DNA of 64,000 bases from Terriglobia bacterium. GTDB lineage: Bacteria; Acidobacteriota; Terriglobia; Terriglobales; Acidobacteriaceae. Below the pieces are notes generated by a model that saw nothing but the letters and a program-made list of their open reading frames with translations, made no database searches and was not told the origin of the DNA. Position 1 is the stretch's first letter. Every line of letters starts with the position of its first letter. Below, one piece after another: positions 51,309 to 59,810 of the stretch. Location of the stretch: the NCBI GenBank assembly GCA_020073565.1, contig JAIQEY010000021.1:1-64000 (forward strand), written 5' to 3'. Made by a program: the position numbers and the translations under genes.

Positions 51309-51710
51309 ATGGCAAAGATTGATATTAGCCGTGAAGTGATCGGCGCAGCTTTGACGATTCACCGCAAGCTCGGACCTGGCCTTCTCGAATCAGCCTATGA
51401 GGCTTGCCTCGCATATGAATTAGAGAAGGCAGGGTACAGGGTGGAACGGCAGAAAGCAGTCCCGCTCATCTATGAGGCCGTGAAGCTAGACTGCGGCTTC
51501 CGGGCGGATCTTGTTGTGGACGACAAGCTGGTACTGGAACTTAAGTGCAAGGAGACCCTGCAGCATCCTGTCGATGAGGCACAACTTCTCTCGTACTTGC
51601 GCCTCTTGAACATTCCAATCGGATTGCTGATCAATTTTCACGTAGCTCTGCTGAAGGACGGGATCAAGCGGATGGTCAACAACTATCGTGAGGAGGAGGA
51701 TTTCCTTTAA
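51309..51710 (+). CDS. GxxExxY-family PDDEXK-like protein
   Basis: The 133-residue protein has VIGAALTIHRKLGPGLLESAYEACLAYELEKAG with the G-x-x-E-x-x-Y motif, then FRADLVVDDKLVLELKC with the D and E-x-K of a PDDEXK nuclease core, and AQLLSYLRLLNIPIGLLINF. This family (PDDEXK_3-like) is widespread, often in repeats-rich genomes, and has no established function; nuclease activity is plausible. GAGG lies 6 nt before the ATG at 51309. The gene sits precisely between two long-hairpin elements, and its TAA stop is part of the second. Confidence 0.88.
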   Translation: MAKIDISREVIGAALTIHRKLGPGLLESAYEACLAYELEKAGYRVERQKAVPLIYEAVKLDCGFRADLVVDDKLVLELKCKETLQHPVDEAQLLSYLRLLNIPIGLLINFHVALLKDGIKRMVNNYREEEDFL

Positions 51711-51798
51711 CCGCAAAGTTCGCCAAGGACTCGCAAATGTCACAAAGAAAAACTCTCCTTTGCGTACTTTGCGAGTCCTTAGCGCCCTTTGCGGTTAA
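51707..51798. repeat. Long-hairpin element B flanking the GxxExxY gene
   Basis: The arms at 51707-51737 and 51768-51798 match at 28 of 31 positions. Outer end TTAACCGCAAAG is identical to element A. The TAA at 51708-51710 ends the GxxExxY gene. Confidence 0.9.
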
Positions 51799-51818
51799 GA
51801 TCTGTCGACAGCAGTCAA

Positions 51819-53192
51819 ATGTCAACCATCAGCCAGCGCCCCGAACTAGCCCGCGACCTCGCCCTCTCCCACGCAGGAGCGGTCGTGGTGGGAACAATTA
51901 TCGGAAGCGGCATCTTCCTGGTTCCAGCGGAGATGATGCAGGCGGTCGGCTCGGCGCGAGTAGTGTATCTGGTGTGGGTGGTGGGAGGTCTTCTCTCCTT
52001 CTTTGGCGCGCTCACCTACGCGGAACTCGGGGCCATGAAGCCGCAGGCCGGCGGAGAGTATGTCTACGTTCGCGATGCCTACGGACCGCTCGCCGGATTC
52101 CTCTATGCGTGGACCTGGTTCCTGATCGCCAAGCCGGCATCCATTGCGACGGTTACAACCGGCCTCGTTCGCATTCTCGGCACCTTCCCCGTCTTTTCTT
52201 TTTTCTCCCATCCCTGCGTCACCCACCCCGTCACCATCAACTATGGACAACTGGTGGCGATTGGCGCGGCGGTCCTGGTTTCGTGGCTGAACTACATCGG
52301 CATTCGCAAGGCGGGAGAATTTCAGTTTCTATTCACGTTGCTCAAGGTCGCGATCATCCTCGGAATCGTCGCAGTCGGTTTTTCCTATCACAGCGGAACC
52401 TGGGCGAACTTTGCCACCGAGTTTACCGGGGCCAAGGGTGGAGTCGCCGGATTCTTTGCCGCGTTGGTGGCCGCGCTCTGGGCCTACGACGGGTGGAACG
52501 ATCTGAACATGGTCGCAGGAGAAATTCGCAATCCCCAGCGCAATGTTCCTCTCTCGCTGATTTGGGGCGTGGCCACGGTAGGAGCTCTCTACATTCTGGT
52601 GAACGCCGCCGTGCAGTATGTGTTGCCAGCCGCAGCCGTAGCGGCGTCGGAGCGGCCCGCCTCAGACGCGGTAGCGCTCGTCCTTGGACACGGGGGCGCC
52701 AGCCTGGTTTCGGCCGGCATGGCTCTGTCGATGCTCGTGACTCTGAATGGAACCATCATGAGTGGAGCGCGCGTTCCCTTCGCCATGGCTCGCGATGGGT
52801 ATTTCTTCAAGTCGATCGCGGAGGTTCATCCTCGGTTCCGCACTCCATCCGTTGCCCTCGTTGTGCAGTGTGCCCTGGCGATCGTCTTGCTGTTGCTGGG
52901 AGGTAATTTCCGGCAGTTCTTCTCGCTCGCAATCTTCGCCGAGTGGCTCTTCTACATGATTGCAGGCAGCACAGTGTTTGTTTTTCGCCGTCGCGAACCG
53001 TACGCCGACCGCCCCTATCGCGTGTTCGGATATCCGGTGGTTCCGGCAGTGTTTATCGTGGTTTCCGCAGTACTCCTTTACTATACATTTACCGACAACC
53101 TGCGGAATTCCGCAGCCGGAACGGCGGCGATTCTGGCAGGGATTCCAGTGTTCTACTTTTTTGCGCAGCGGAAGTCAGTCACACCAAAGTAA
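51819..53192 (+). CDS. Amino acid permease (APC superfamily)
   Basis: The 457-residue protein has about twelve membrane helices. APC pattern: VVGTIIGSGIFLVPAEMM in helix 1, GALTYAELGAMKPQAGGEYVYVRDAYG in helix 2/loop, LWAYDGWNDLNMVAGEIRNPQRNVPLSL in helix 6 and TLNGTIMSGARVPFAMARDGYFFK. This is closest to the LAT/SteT-like exchangers. It transports or exchanges amino acids. The start at 51819 is preferred over a GTG-like start 30 bp earlier which lies in repeat sequence. It follows element B directly. Confidence 0.9.
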   Translation: MSTISQRPELARDLALSHAGAVVVGTIIGSGIFLVPAEMMQAVGSARVVYLVWVVGGLLSFFGALTYAELGAMKPQAGGEYVYVRDAYGPLAGFLYAWTWFLIAKPASIATVTTGLVRILGTFPVFSFFSHPCVTHPVTINYGQLVAIGAAVLVSWLNYIGIRKAGEFQFLFTLLKVAIILGIVAVGFSYHSGTWANFATEFTGAKGGVAGFFAALVAALWAYDGWNDLNMVAGEIRNPQRNVPLSLIWGVATVGALYILVNAAVQYVLPAAAVAASERPASDAVALVLGHGGASLVSAGMALSMLVTLNGTIMSGARVPFAMARDGYFFKSIAEVHPRFRTPSVALVVQCALAIVLLLLGGNFRQFFSLAIFAEWLFYMIAGSTVFVFRRREPYADRPYRVFGYPVVPAVFIVVSAVLLYYTFTDNLRNSAAGTAAILAGIPVFYFFAQRKSVTPK

Positions 53193-53335
53193 CCGGCAAT
53201 CTGGCTGTGCCCTAAAGGCGGTTACCAAAGGACACGCGCAGCCGACACGTTTACCCCCTGCCTAAAGTCCCCTAAGGTGAAAGCTCCAACCCCAAGCGCG
53301 CTCCCCGGCTTGGGCCCCCATTTGGAGTCAAAGGG

Positions 53336-54385
53336 ATGCCTACGTACGATCGCAGTTTCCAACTCGGCCTGTTGCCTGAAAAGAAGTGGGACTGGCGAAC
53401 CTTCGCGGCCAGCTACATATTCATCATCGCCGTGATCATTTTCTTCATCATGTTCGGGCTGATCGTGCCCGACACGTTGAAACTCGCGATTAATTATCAC
53501 GTGACAGAACTGATTCCGCGGCCCGCCCTCAAGCCGGAAGCCCTTCCGAAACCGAAGCCTCTGCCGGTGCATGCCAAGTTGCTGCCGAAGGCCCCGGTCT
53601 TCGATGCTCCCAAGCTGATCGTTCCGCATGAGGTCCGCGCCCCCAAACCTAAACCACAGGAAATTGAGCCGCCCAAGGTAGCCATGAACAACTTTGCGCC
53701 AGCCGTGCTGAAGGCGGTCGGGGGAGCACGCCCGGTGCTGATTCATACGGGCGACTTCCAGGGCAGTTCGGCAACGCCGACGGTGAATGCTCCCATTCAA
53801 AAAGTGCAAACGGGCGGATTTGGCGATCCCAACGGCCTCAAGCCGAATGCGAACAGCAAGCCGGGCGCAAAGTTGGTTGCCGCGGTTGCGGGCTCATTCG
53901 ATATGCCGGTCGGGCCGGGACAAGGGAACGGATCGGGCGGAGCAAAAGGAATCAAGGGAACCGTTGCGAGCGCCGATTTTGGCAACGGCATCGCGACCCC
54001 TGGACACGGAGATGGCCGTAGCAGCGGGCGCGGAAACGTGCAAGCCTCCGGCTTCGGAGCGCAAGAAGTGGCGCAGTTAACGCCGCACGCGCAGCACGTG
54101 GAGACCGGCCCCGCAACCACCGGGGTCGAAATCACATACAAGCCCAACCCGGTTTATACCGACGAGGCGCGCAATCTAAAGCTCGAAGGCGAAGTCCTGC
54201 TCGAGGTGCTGTTTGGAGCGAATGGACAGCTCCATGTGAATCGCGTGGTTCGCGGTCTGGGCCACGGACTGGATGAGGCTGCCATCGCCGCCGCGAACAA
54301 GATGCGTTTCAAACCCGCGATGCGAACCGGGCAGCCGATGGATTCGACCGCAGTCGTGCACGTGGTATTTCAACTGGCGTACTGA
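53336..54385 (+). CDS. TonB C-terminal domain protein
   Basis: The 349-residue protein has an N-terminal membrane helix (about 24-46, ASYIFIIAVIIFFIMFGLIV), a long Pro/Lys-rich then Gly/Asn-rich periplasmic spacer, and a C-terminal TonB domain (YKPNPVYTDEARNLKLEGEVLLEVLFGANGQLHVNRVVRGLGHGLDEAAIAAANKMRFKPA). It may transmit proton-motive energy to outer-membrane receptors, but ExbB/ExbD are not in the window. It is 17 bp from the M48 protease gene and likely cotranscribed. Confidence 0.88.
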   Translation: MPTYDRSFQLGLLPEKKWDWRTFAASYIFIIAVIIFFIMFGLIVPDTLKLAINYHVTELIPRPALKPEALPKPKPLPVHAKLLPKAPVFDAPKLIVPHEVRAPKPKPQEIEPPKVAMNNFAPAVLKAVGGARPVLIHTGDFQGSSATPTVNAPIQKVQTGGFGDPNGLKPNANSKPGAKLVAAVAGSFDMPVGPGQGNGSGGAKGIKGTVASADFGNGIATPGHGDGRSSGRGNVQASGFGAQEVAQLTPHAQHVETGPATTGVEITYKPNPVYTDEARNLKLEGEVLLEVLFGANGQLHVNRVVRGLGHGLDEAAIAAANKMRFKPAMRTGQPMDSTAVVHVVFQLAY

Positions 54386-54402
54386 AATTGGAGATAAGAG
54401 TC

Positions 54403-56181
54403 ATGCGTACTATGAACTGGATCATTCTGGCCCTGCTTGTTGTCACGATGACGGCAGTGGCCCAGCAACCGGCGTCCACGCCGCAGAATTCACAACCGGT
54501 TTCGGCAAGCCAGACCGCGCCGTCCCAGCCCGCCGCGTCGGCAACCCTGGCGCCACCGACCACCATGGATCAGGTAGTCGACCGCGTGATCCTGCGCGAG
54601 AAAGACCTGGTAAAGTTCCTCGCGCCGCGCACGCCGCTGGTCGAGACCTATCTCCAGAACCTGGCGCAAGATGCCCAACTGGGGCCCATCCCGCAGGACG
54701 ATCGCTACTTCCTCGGACGCATGGACTTGAGTGAATCCATCGACCGCTCCGACTTCCTGCAAGACGAAAAGGGCAAAGAGGAGGGGATGGAGAAGCGCCT
54801 GCTAGGCGGCTTCACGAAGAAGTTCAAGTTCCAGTACCAGCCGCTGGGCTTTTCGTGGATGATGTTTGCCGACCGCAACGACTTTGACCGCCAGCACTAC
54901 GATTTCCGCTACGTGCGTCGCGAGTTTGTCGGCGATGTTCGCTGCCTGGCGTTCGACGTCACCCCCAGGAAAGACGCGGGACGGGGCCGCTTCCTGGGCC
55001 GCATCTGGGTTGAGGACCAGGACTTCAATATTGTCCGCCTGAACGGAACCTACACCCACGCCAAGCGCAACACGTACTACTTCCACATGGACAGCTGGCG
55101 CCTGAACCTGGTTCAAGGCTATTGGGTACCGGCATACATCTACAGCGAGGAAGGCGACTTCACCGCGGGCAACAAGAACAAGATCGCGTTCAAGGCCCAG
55201 ACCCGCATGTGGGGATACAACCTCAAGACCAGCACCGCGAACGATGAACTTACGCAGATCCGGGTGGACAGCGTGAAAGACGACACCCCGGCGGCGCAGG
55301 ATGCGACTCCGCTGGCGGCCGAGCGCGAATGGCAGCAGCAGGCCGAAGACAACGTGATCGAACGCCTGGAACGCGCTGGCCTGCTGGCACCGGAAGGCGA
55401 CTTGGATAAAGTGCTGCAGACCGTAGTGAACAACATTGAGGTCACCAACAACATCGAACTGCCGCGTCCGGTGCGCACTCGCGTGCTGACGACTTCCCCG
55501 CTGGAAACGTTCAGCGTAGGCAACACCATCGTGATCAGCCGTGGCTTGGTCGACGTGCTTCCCGATGAGGGCAGCCTGGCCATGGTCCTTTCCCACGAAC
55601 TGGCCCACATCGTCCTCGGACACAACCTGGGCAGCCAGTACGCTTTCAACGACCGCATGCTGTTCTCCGACGAAGGAACCTACGCCAACCTCGGGTTCAA
55701 GCACATTCCTGAGGAAGAAGCAGCTGCCGACAAAAAAGCCCTCGAGATGCTCAAGAGCTCGCCGTACGCGCAGAAGCTCGACAACGCCGGCCTGTTCATC
55801 AGGGTGCTGCAGGTGCGCGCGCCCCAGTTGGGAGCGCTCTTGCAGGCCCACCTCGGCAATAACATCGCCGACAACGGTACAGTCACGCGCATGGCGCAGT
55901 TGGCTAACACCGCTCCCGCGCTCGACTGGAACAAGCTCGACCAGATCGCGGCCCTGCCCCTGGGCGGACGCGTCAAACTGAATCCCTGGGACAATCACGT
56001 AGAGATCGTGAAGTCACAGCCAGTGGCAATCACTTCAGCCCGTGACAAGATGCCCTTCGAAGTGACGCCATTTTTCCCGCGCCTCACTCGCTACAGCAAC
56101 ACTGCGCCCGCTGCCAATACCAATGCAGCGGCCGCCAGCGCGGACACAACTGCGAACGCCGCACCAGCCCCGACGAATTAG
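54403..56181 (+). CDS. Exported M48-family zinc metalloprotease
   Basis: The 592-residue product has a signal peptide (MRTMNWIILALLVVTMTAVAQ), a Gln/Pro/Ala-rich spacer, a beta-rich region (about 55-290) with RIWVEDQDFNIVRLNGTYTHAKRNTYYFHMDSWRLN, and a peptidase domain with LSHELAHIVLGH (HExxH, about residue 395) and the third ligand in EEEAAADKKALEML. The spacer at the end is Ala/Asn/Thr-rich. M48 proteases of this BepA-like type maintain outer-membrane assembly. The start has GGAGATAAG upstream. It forms a unit with the TonB-domain gene. Confidence 0.88.
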   Translation: MRTMNWIILALLVVTMTAVAQQPASTPQNSQPVSASQTAPSQPAASATLAPPTTMDQVVDRVILREKDLVKFLAPRTPLVETYLQNLAQDAQLGPIPQDDRYFLGRMDLSESIDRSDFLQDEKGKEEGMEKRLLGGFTKKFKFQYQPLGFSWMMFADRNDFDRQHYDFRYVRREFVGDVRCLAFDVTPRKDAGRGRFLGRIWVEDQDFNIVRLNGTYTHAKRNTYYFHMDSWRLNLVQGYWVPAYIYSEEGDFTAGNKNKIAFKAQTRMWGYNLKTSTANDELTQIRVDSVKDDTPAAQDATPLAAEREWQQQAEDNVIERLERAGLLAPEGDLDKVLQTVVNNIEVTNNIELPRPVRTRVLTTSPLETFSVGNTIVISRGLVDVLPDEGSLAMVLSHELAHIVLGHNLGSQYAFNDRMLFSDEGTYANLGFKHIPEEEAAADKKALEMLKSSPYAQKLDNAGLFIRVLQVRAPQLGALLQAHLGNNIADNGTVTRMAQLANTAPALDWNKLDQIAALPLGGRVKLNPWDNHVEIVKSQPVAITSARDKMPFEVTPFFPRLTRYSNTAPAANTNAAAASADTTANAAPAPTN

Positions 56182-56203
56182 TCGGCTCACAAGTTGATAG
56201 AAG

Positions 56204-56250
56204 CACAAGCCGGGACCGGAAGAAATTCCGGACTTCCCGGCTTGTGACTT
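56204..56250 (+). terminator. Terminator after the M48 protease gene
   Basis: A 12-bp stem CACAAGCCGGGA (56204-56215) / TCCCGGCTTGTG (56235-56246), with an inner CCGGAA/TTCCGG stem, is followed by ACTTTT. It lies 22 bp after the stop codon. Confidence 0.75.
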
Positions 56251-56351
56251 TTGGGGCGATCTGCCGCATCGGGTGCCCCACCCATCGCGCACTTTGCGAT
56301 GAGTGGGTTTCGACTCCGCCAGGTTGACAAGGCGTAATCCGTGACGCGGGT

Positions 56352-57056
56352 TCAGAAATGCACCTTCAGATCGGCAAACCGCTCCACCACCAGCAATCGC
56401 TGGGATGGCGGCGCGGTCGCCAGTTCCTCGTGCTCCAGTATCCAGGTGTTATCGTGCGGAACAAACACAGCGTGCAGCCCAGCAGCCAGCGCAGGATTGA
56501 TATCCGATTTCGGACTGTTGCCGACCATCCAGGTGGAATCTGCAGCCAGGGCATACTTGGCGATCGCTGAGCGATACATCCCTTCGTCTTTTTCCGGCAC
56601 GATTTCGACGGCCGCAAAATATTCTTTCAGTCCCGAGCGCTCGACCTTCCCCGATTGCTCCGCAAAATTTCCCTTGGTCATCATGATCAGATGATGCCGC
56701 TCGTTCAGGTACTGGAGCGTTTCCGTCACGCCCCCAATCACTTCCACCGGATGATCCGCGATCTGGTGCGCAAAGCTGCGAATGCGCTCATGCAGTTCGG
56801 GCGTAACCGCGTCAACAGAAAGCTTCTCGAAGGTTTCGACCAGCGAATGCGCAAAGCTGTGCAGGCCGTATCCGTGCTGGAGGATCGAGTCGCGCTCCAC
56901 ATCGTTCAGCACCAGTCGGACCTGCGCGGGCGTGTACTCGCGATGATCGAGCAACGAAATGAACTTCGCGATCGCGCGCTCAAAGTAGATGTTGTTCTCC
57001 CAGAGCGTGTCATCAGCATCGATGAGCAGAGTCTGGGCGCCATTCTCTCCCGCCAT
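56352..57056 (-). CDS. HAD-superfamily hydrolase
   Basis: The 234-residue cytosolic phosphatase-like protein has motif I LLIDADDTLWENN (both Asp present), motif II IMMTKGNF (Thr), and motif III/IV WMVGNSPKSDINPALAAGL. The cap lies between (about 30-110). It probably dephosphorylates a small metabolite. The ATG at 57056 gives the standard HAD N-terminus; 22 further codons upstream look non-coding. It is divergent from the M49-like protease with only 54 bp between. Confidence 0.87.
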   Translation of the reverse strand: MAGENGAQTLLIDADDTLWENNIYFERAIAKFISLLDHREYTPAQVRLVLNDVERDSILQHGYGLHSFAHSLVETFEKLSVDAVTPELHERIRSFAHQIADHPVEVIGGVTETLQYLNERHHLIMMTKGNFAEQSGKVERSGLKEYFAAVEIVPEKDEGMYRSAIAKYALAADSTWMVGNSPKSDINPALAAGLHAVFVPHDNTWILEHEELATAPPSQRLLVVERFADLKVHF

Positions 57057-57110
57057 TCTTTTATGATAACGGCTCCGGGCCACATCTCCGCTTTGATAAG
57101 ATCTAGTTGG

Positions 57111-58829
57111 ATGAAGACGCATCGGTTCCTATTTCTCATTGTTCTCCCGGTTCTCCTTTTCTCAGCACCAACCACAGCGCAACCGAAGAGGCCCCGTTTG
57201 ATGATCGGCTCCGCAGCGAAGGAAGGCGCACCCGCCAACCTGAAAGTTGTGCCAGACCTGGACCAGCGGCTCGCCAAGTTCCGGCGAGTCCACATGCCGT
57301 TTCGTACGGCTGGTCTCAGCGCGCGGGAGCAGCGATTGGTGCGCAAGCTGGTCGAGGCCTGCGGATATCTAGAAAGTATCTACTGGCGTCAAAGCGATCC
57401 CGAGGGTCTCACCTTGTACCAGTCGCTCGCAGCGGGCACCAGTCCACGCGACGTGAAGCTGCGCACCTATTTGAAAATCAATGCGTCGCGCTTCGACCTG
57501 CTGGACAACAACAAGCCGTTCGTCGGGACGGACCCAATCCCCCTAGGCCGCGGCTTCTATCCCTCCAACCTGACCCGTGATCAAGTGGAACAATACGTCA
57601 AAGAACATCCCGACCAGAAAGCAGCGATCTACGATCAGTTTACGATCGTCCGATGGAAAGATGGCCAGCTCGAAGCAGTTCCCTACCACATTTACTACCG
57701 GGCGTTTCTCGAGCCCGCGGCCAAGGCCCTGCGAGCCGCCGCCACGGTCAGTCAGGATGCCGCGTTCGCCAAGTTTTTGCGACTCCGCGCTGACGCCCTT
57801 CTCAGCGACGATTATTTTCCCAGCGATCTGGCGTGGCTCGAGTTGAAGAATCCCAAGTTCGACATCATCTTCGCGCCCTATGAAACCTATCTCGACAGCT
57901 TGCTCGGAGTGAAGGGCTCGTACGGAGCTGCCGTCCTGGTACGCAACGAACAAGAGAGCAAGAAGCTGGACCTGTTCCAGAAGTATGTGCCTGACATTCA
58001 GGATGCACTACCCCTGGCCGCCGAAGACCGCCCCTCGAAACATGGCCTGGAAACGCCGATGGAGGTCATGGACGCTCCGTTCCGCACCGGCGACCTGACA
58101 CACGGGTATCAGGCTGTGGCCGACAACCTGCCCAACGATGCCAGGGTGCACGAACAAAAAGGCAGCAAGAAACTCTTCTTCAAGAATTTCATGGACGCGC
58201 GGGTGAACCACGTCATCGTACCGGTGGCGCGCAAGTTGATGGAGCCAGCGCAGGCCGCGAAAGTCACGGGCGAAGGATATCTGCTAGGCACGATCATGCA
58301 CGAGATCTGTCATGGTCTAGGCCCCGCATTTGCGCGCACGGCAGCAGGCAAGGTAAACATCCGGGAGGCCATCGGCCACCAGTTCAGCGGCCTCGAAGAA
58401 GCGAAAGCGGACGCAACCGGAATGTTCGCCCTGAAATGGATGGTTGATCACGGCGCGCTTCCCAAAGAAAAGTTGGAAGAGTACTACGCGTCTTACGTCG
58501 GTGGTCTGTTCCGCACTGTCCGCTTCGGAACCGCCGAGGCTCATGGCGAAGCGGAGATGATGGAGTTCAACTATCTCTCCGAACGTGGCGCGGTACGCCG
58601 GAATCCCAATGGACGCTACGCTATCGACTACGAGAAAATTCCCAGCGCGATTGCCGACCTAACGAAAGAACTGCTCGAAATCGAAGCCACCGGAGACCGC
58701 CAGCGCGCCGAGAACTGGTTCAAGAAGTACGGCCAGATGCCGGAAGAATTGAAGACCTCACTGAAAGCAACCTCCGACATTCCGGTGGATGTGGATCCCG
58801 TGTTTTCGTTCAGCGAGACAGTGAAATAA
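57111..58829 (+). CDS. Exported M49-like (dipeptidyl-peptidase III-like) metallopeptidase
   Basis: The 572-residue product has a signal peptide (about 1-22, MKTHRFLFLIVLPVLLFSAPTTA). The catalytic region MHEICHGLGPAF is HExxH followed by Gly, whereas classical DPP III has HExxGH with one extra residue. The third ligand is probably in FSGLEEAKADATGMFALKWM (EExKAD). Upstream FAPYETYLDSLLGVKGSYGAAV is typical of bacterial M49-like or NUDIX-annotated relatives. It is likely a periplasmic zinc peptidase cleaving dipeptides. A REP-like palindrome begins 6 bp after its stop. Confidence 0.85.
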   Translation: MKTHRFLFLIVLPVLLFSAPTTAQPKRPRLMIGSAAKEGAPANLKVVPDLDQRLAKFRRVHMPFRTAGLSAREQRLVRKLVEACGYLESIYWRQSDPEGLTLYQSLAAGTSPRDVKLRTYLKINASRFDLLDNNKPFVGTDPIPLGRGFYPSNLTRDQVEQYVKEHPDQKAAIYDQFTIVRWKDGQLEAVPYHIYYRAFLEPAAKALRAAATVSQDAAFAKFLRLRADALLSDDYFPSDLAWLELKNPKFDIIFAPYETYLDSLLGVKGSYGAAVLVRNEQESKKLDLFQKYVPDIQDALPLAAEDRPSKHGLETPMEVMDAPFRTGDLTHGYQAVADNLPNDARVHEQKGSKKLFFKNFMDARVNHVIVPVARKLMEPAQAAKVTGEGYLLGTIMHEICHGLGPAFARTAAGKVNIREAIGHQFSGLEEAKADATGMFALKWMVDHGALPKEKLEEYYASYVGGLFRTVRFGTAEAHGEAEMMEFNYLSERGAVRRNPNGRYAIDYEKIPSAIADLTKELLEIEATGDRQRAENWFKKYGQMPEELKTSLKATSDIPVDVDPVFSFSETVK

Positions 58830-58835
58830 GTCGCT

Positions 58836-58861
58836 GTGTGGCGCGGGCATTCCTGCCCGCG
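58836..58861 (+). repeat. REP-like palindrome after the M49-like gene
   Basis: GTGTGG, stem CGCGGGCA, loop TTCC, stem TGCCCGCG: identical over 26 bp to the element inside mutL (38544-38569) and a compensatory relative of the one at 49610. Confidence 0.85.
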
Positions 58862-58928
58862 AGACCAACGGAGTGACGGGCGGTAGATGAGGAACTGGAG
58901 GAACGCTGGAGGGCTCAGCATCTGCGTC

Positions 58929-58963
58929 GCTAGAAGCTAGTAGCTCGCAACTCGAAGCTCCCT
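58929..58963. repeat. Heptanucleotide array (GCTAGAA units)
   Basis: Five 7-bp units: GCTAGAA, GCTAGTA, GCTCGCA, ACTCGAA and GCTCCCT. It overlaps the TAG stop of mqnD (58962-58964, minus strand). Confidence 0.7.
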
Positions 58964-59810
58964 ACACCCACTCCACGCGCGGCGTCTGCGGAATAATCCC
59001 GGCCTTGTACCCCATGTCGAGCAGCCGTCGAACCGCTTCCCGGCCGTCGTCACCGTAGTCGAGCGTGCGCTCGTTTACGTACATGCCGACGAATTTGTCG
59101 GCGAGTTGGGTGTCGAGATCGCGGGCAAACTGCATGGCATAAGCCAGCGCTTCTTCGCGATGGTCAATGGCGTACTGGATGCTGTCCCGCAGGGCCTGAG
59201 TCACACTCGTCATCATCTCTGCCCCAAGTGAGCGCCGAATGGCATTTCCCCCGAGCGGCAGCGGCAGCCCAGTCACCTTCTGCCACCACCTCCCCAGATC
59301 GACCACGCGCTGCAGTCCGGACTTCGCGTAGGTGAGCTGGCCTTCATGGATGATCAGTCCCGCCTCATGCTTGCCTTCGAGAATCTGCGGGATGATCTGG
59401 TCGAAGGGTACGACTTCCACTTCAATGCCAGGAGCGAAAAGTTGCAGCGCCAGGTAGGCGGTGGTCAACTTTCCGGGCACGGCAATCTTCTTCCGCTTGA
59501 CCTCGGTCTGCGTGAAGGGACGCGTCGAAACGATCATCGGCCCATAGCCGTCGCCCACGCTGCCTCCGCAGGACATCAGCGCATAGTGGTCCTGGATGTA
59601 GGGGTAGGCGTGGAACGAAATTGCGGTAACGTCGTACACGCCTTCCTGGGCCTGGCGGTTCAGGGTTTCGATATCGCACAAGGTATGGCTGAAGCGCAAA
59701 CCCGGCACACGAACTTTGTTCGTGGCCAGACCGTAAAACATGAATGCGTCATCAGAATCCGGGCTGTGCGCCACGGTGATCTCGCGAACTGGGGTTGAGA
59801 CTGTACTCAT
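58962..59810 (-). CDS. mqnD: 1,4-dihydroxy-6-naphthoate synthase (MqnD)
   Basis: The 282-residue protein has the MqnA/MqnD periplasmic-binding-like fold: [22 protein letters not shown] at the N-terminus, [49 protein letters not shown] and [17 protein letters not shown] with the conserved His. It converts cyclic dehypoxanthinylfutalosine to dihydroxynaphthoate in the futalosine route to menaquinone. The ATG overlaps the bioY stop by 4 bp, giving translational coupling. The other mqn genes are not in this window. Confidence 0.92.
   Translation of the reverse strand: MSTVSTPVREITVAHSPDSDDAFMFYGLATNKVRVPGLRFSHTLCDIETLNRQAQEGVYDVTAISFHAYPYIQDHYALMSCGGSVGDGYGPMIVSTRPFTQTEVKRKKIAVPGKLTTAYLALQLFAPGIEVEVVPFDQIIPQILEGKHEAGLIIHEGQLTYAKSGLQRVVDLGRWWQKVTGLPLPLGGNAIRRSLGAEMMTSVTQALRDSIQYAIDHREEALAYAMQFARDLDTQLADKFVGMYVNERTLDYGDDGREAVRRLLDMGYKAGIIPQTPRVEWV

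Noticed and set aside
51193-51798. Insertion sequence with a transposase
   Set aside because: The enclosed gene is a GxxExxY PDDEXK-like protein with no DDE, HUH or serine recombinase motifs, and no target-site duplication could be confirmed.
54802-55998. 398-codon minus-strand open frame opposite the M48 protease
   Set aside because: It lacks any domain signature, while the plus strand encodes HExxH and a signal peptide; third-position GC bias explains the open antisense frame.
56655-57110. N-terminal extension of the M49-like protein by 152 residues
   Set aside because: That stretch overlaps the HAD gene antisense. The ATG at 57111 gives a proper signal peptide.
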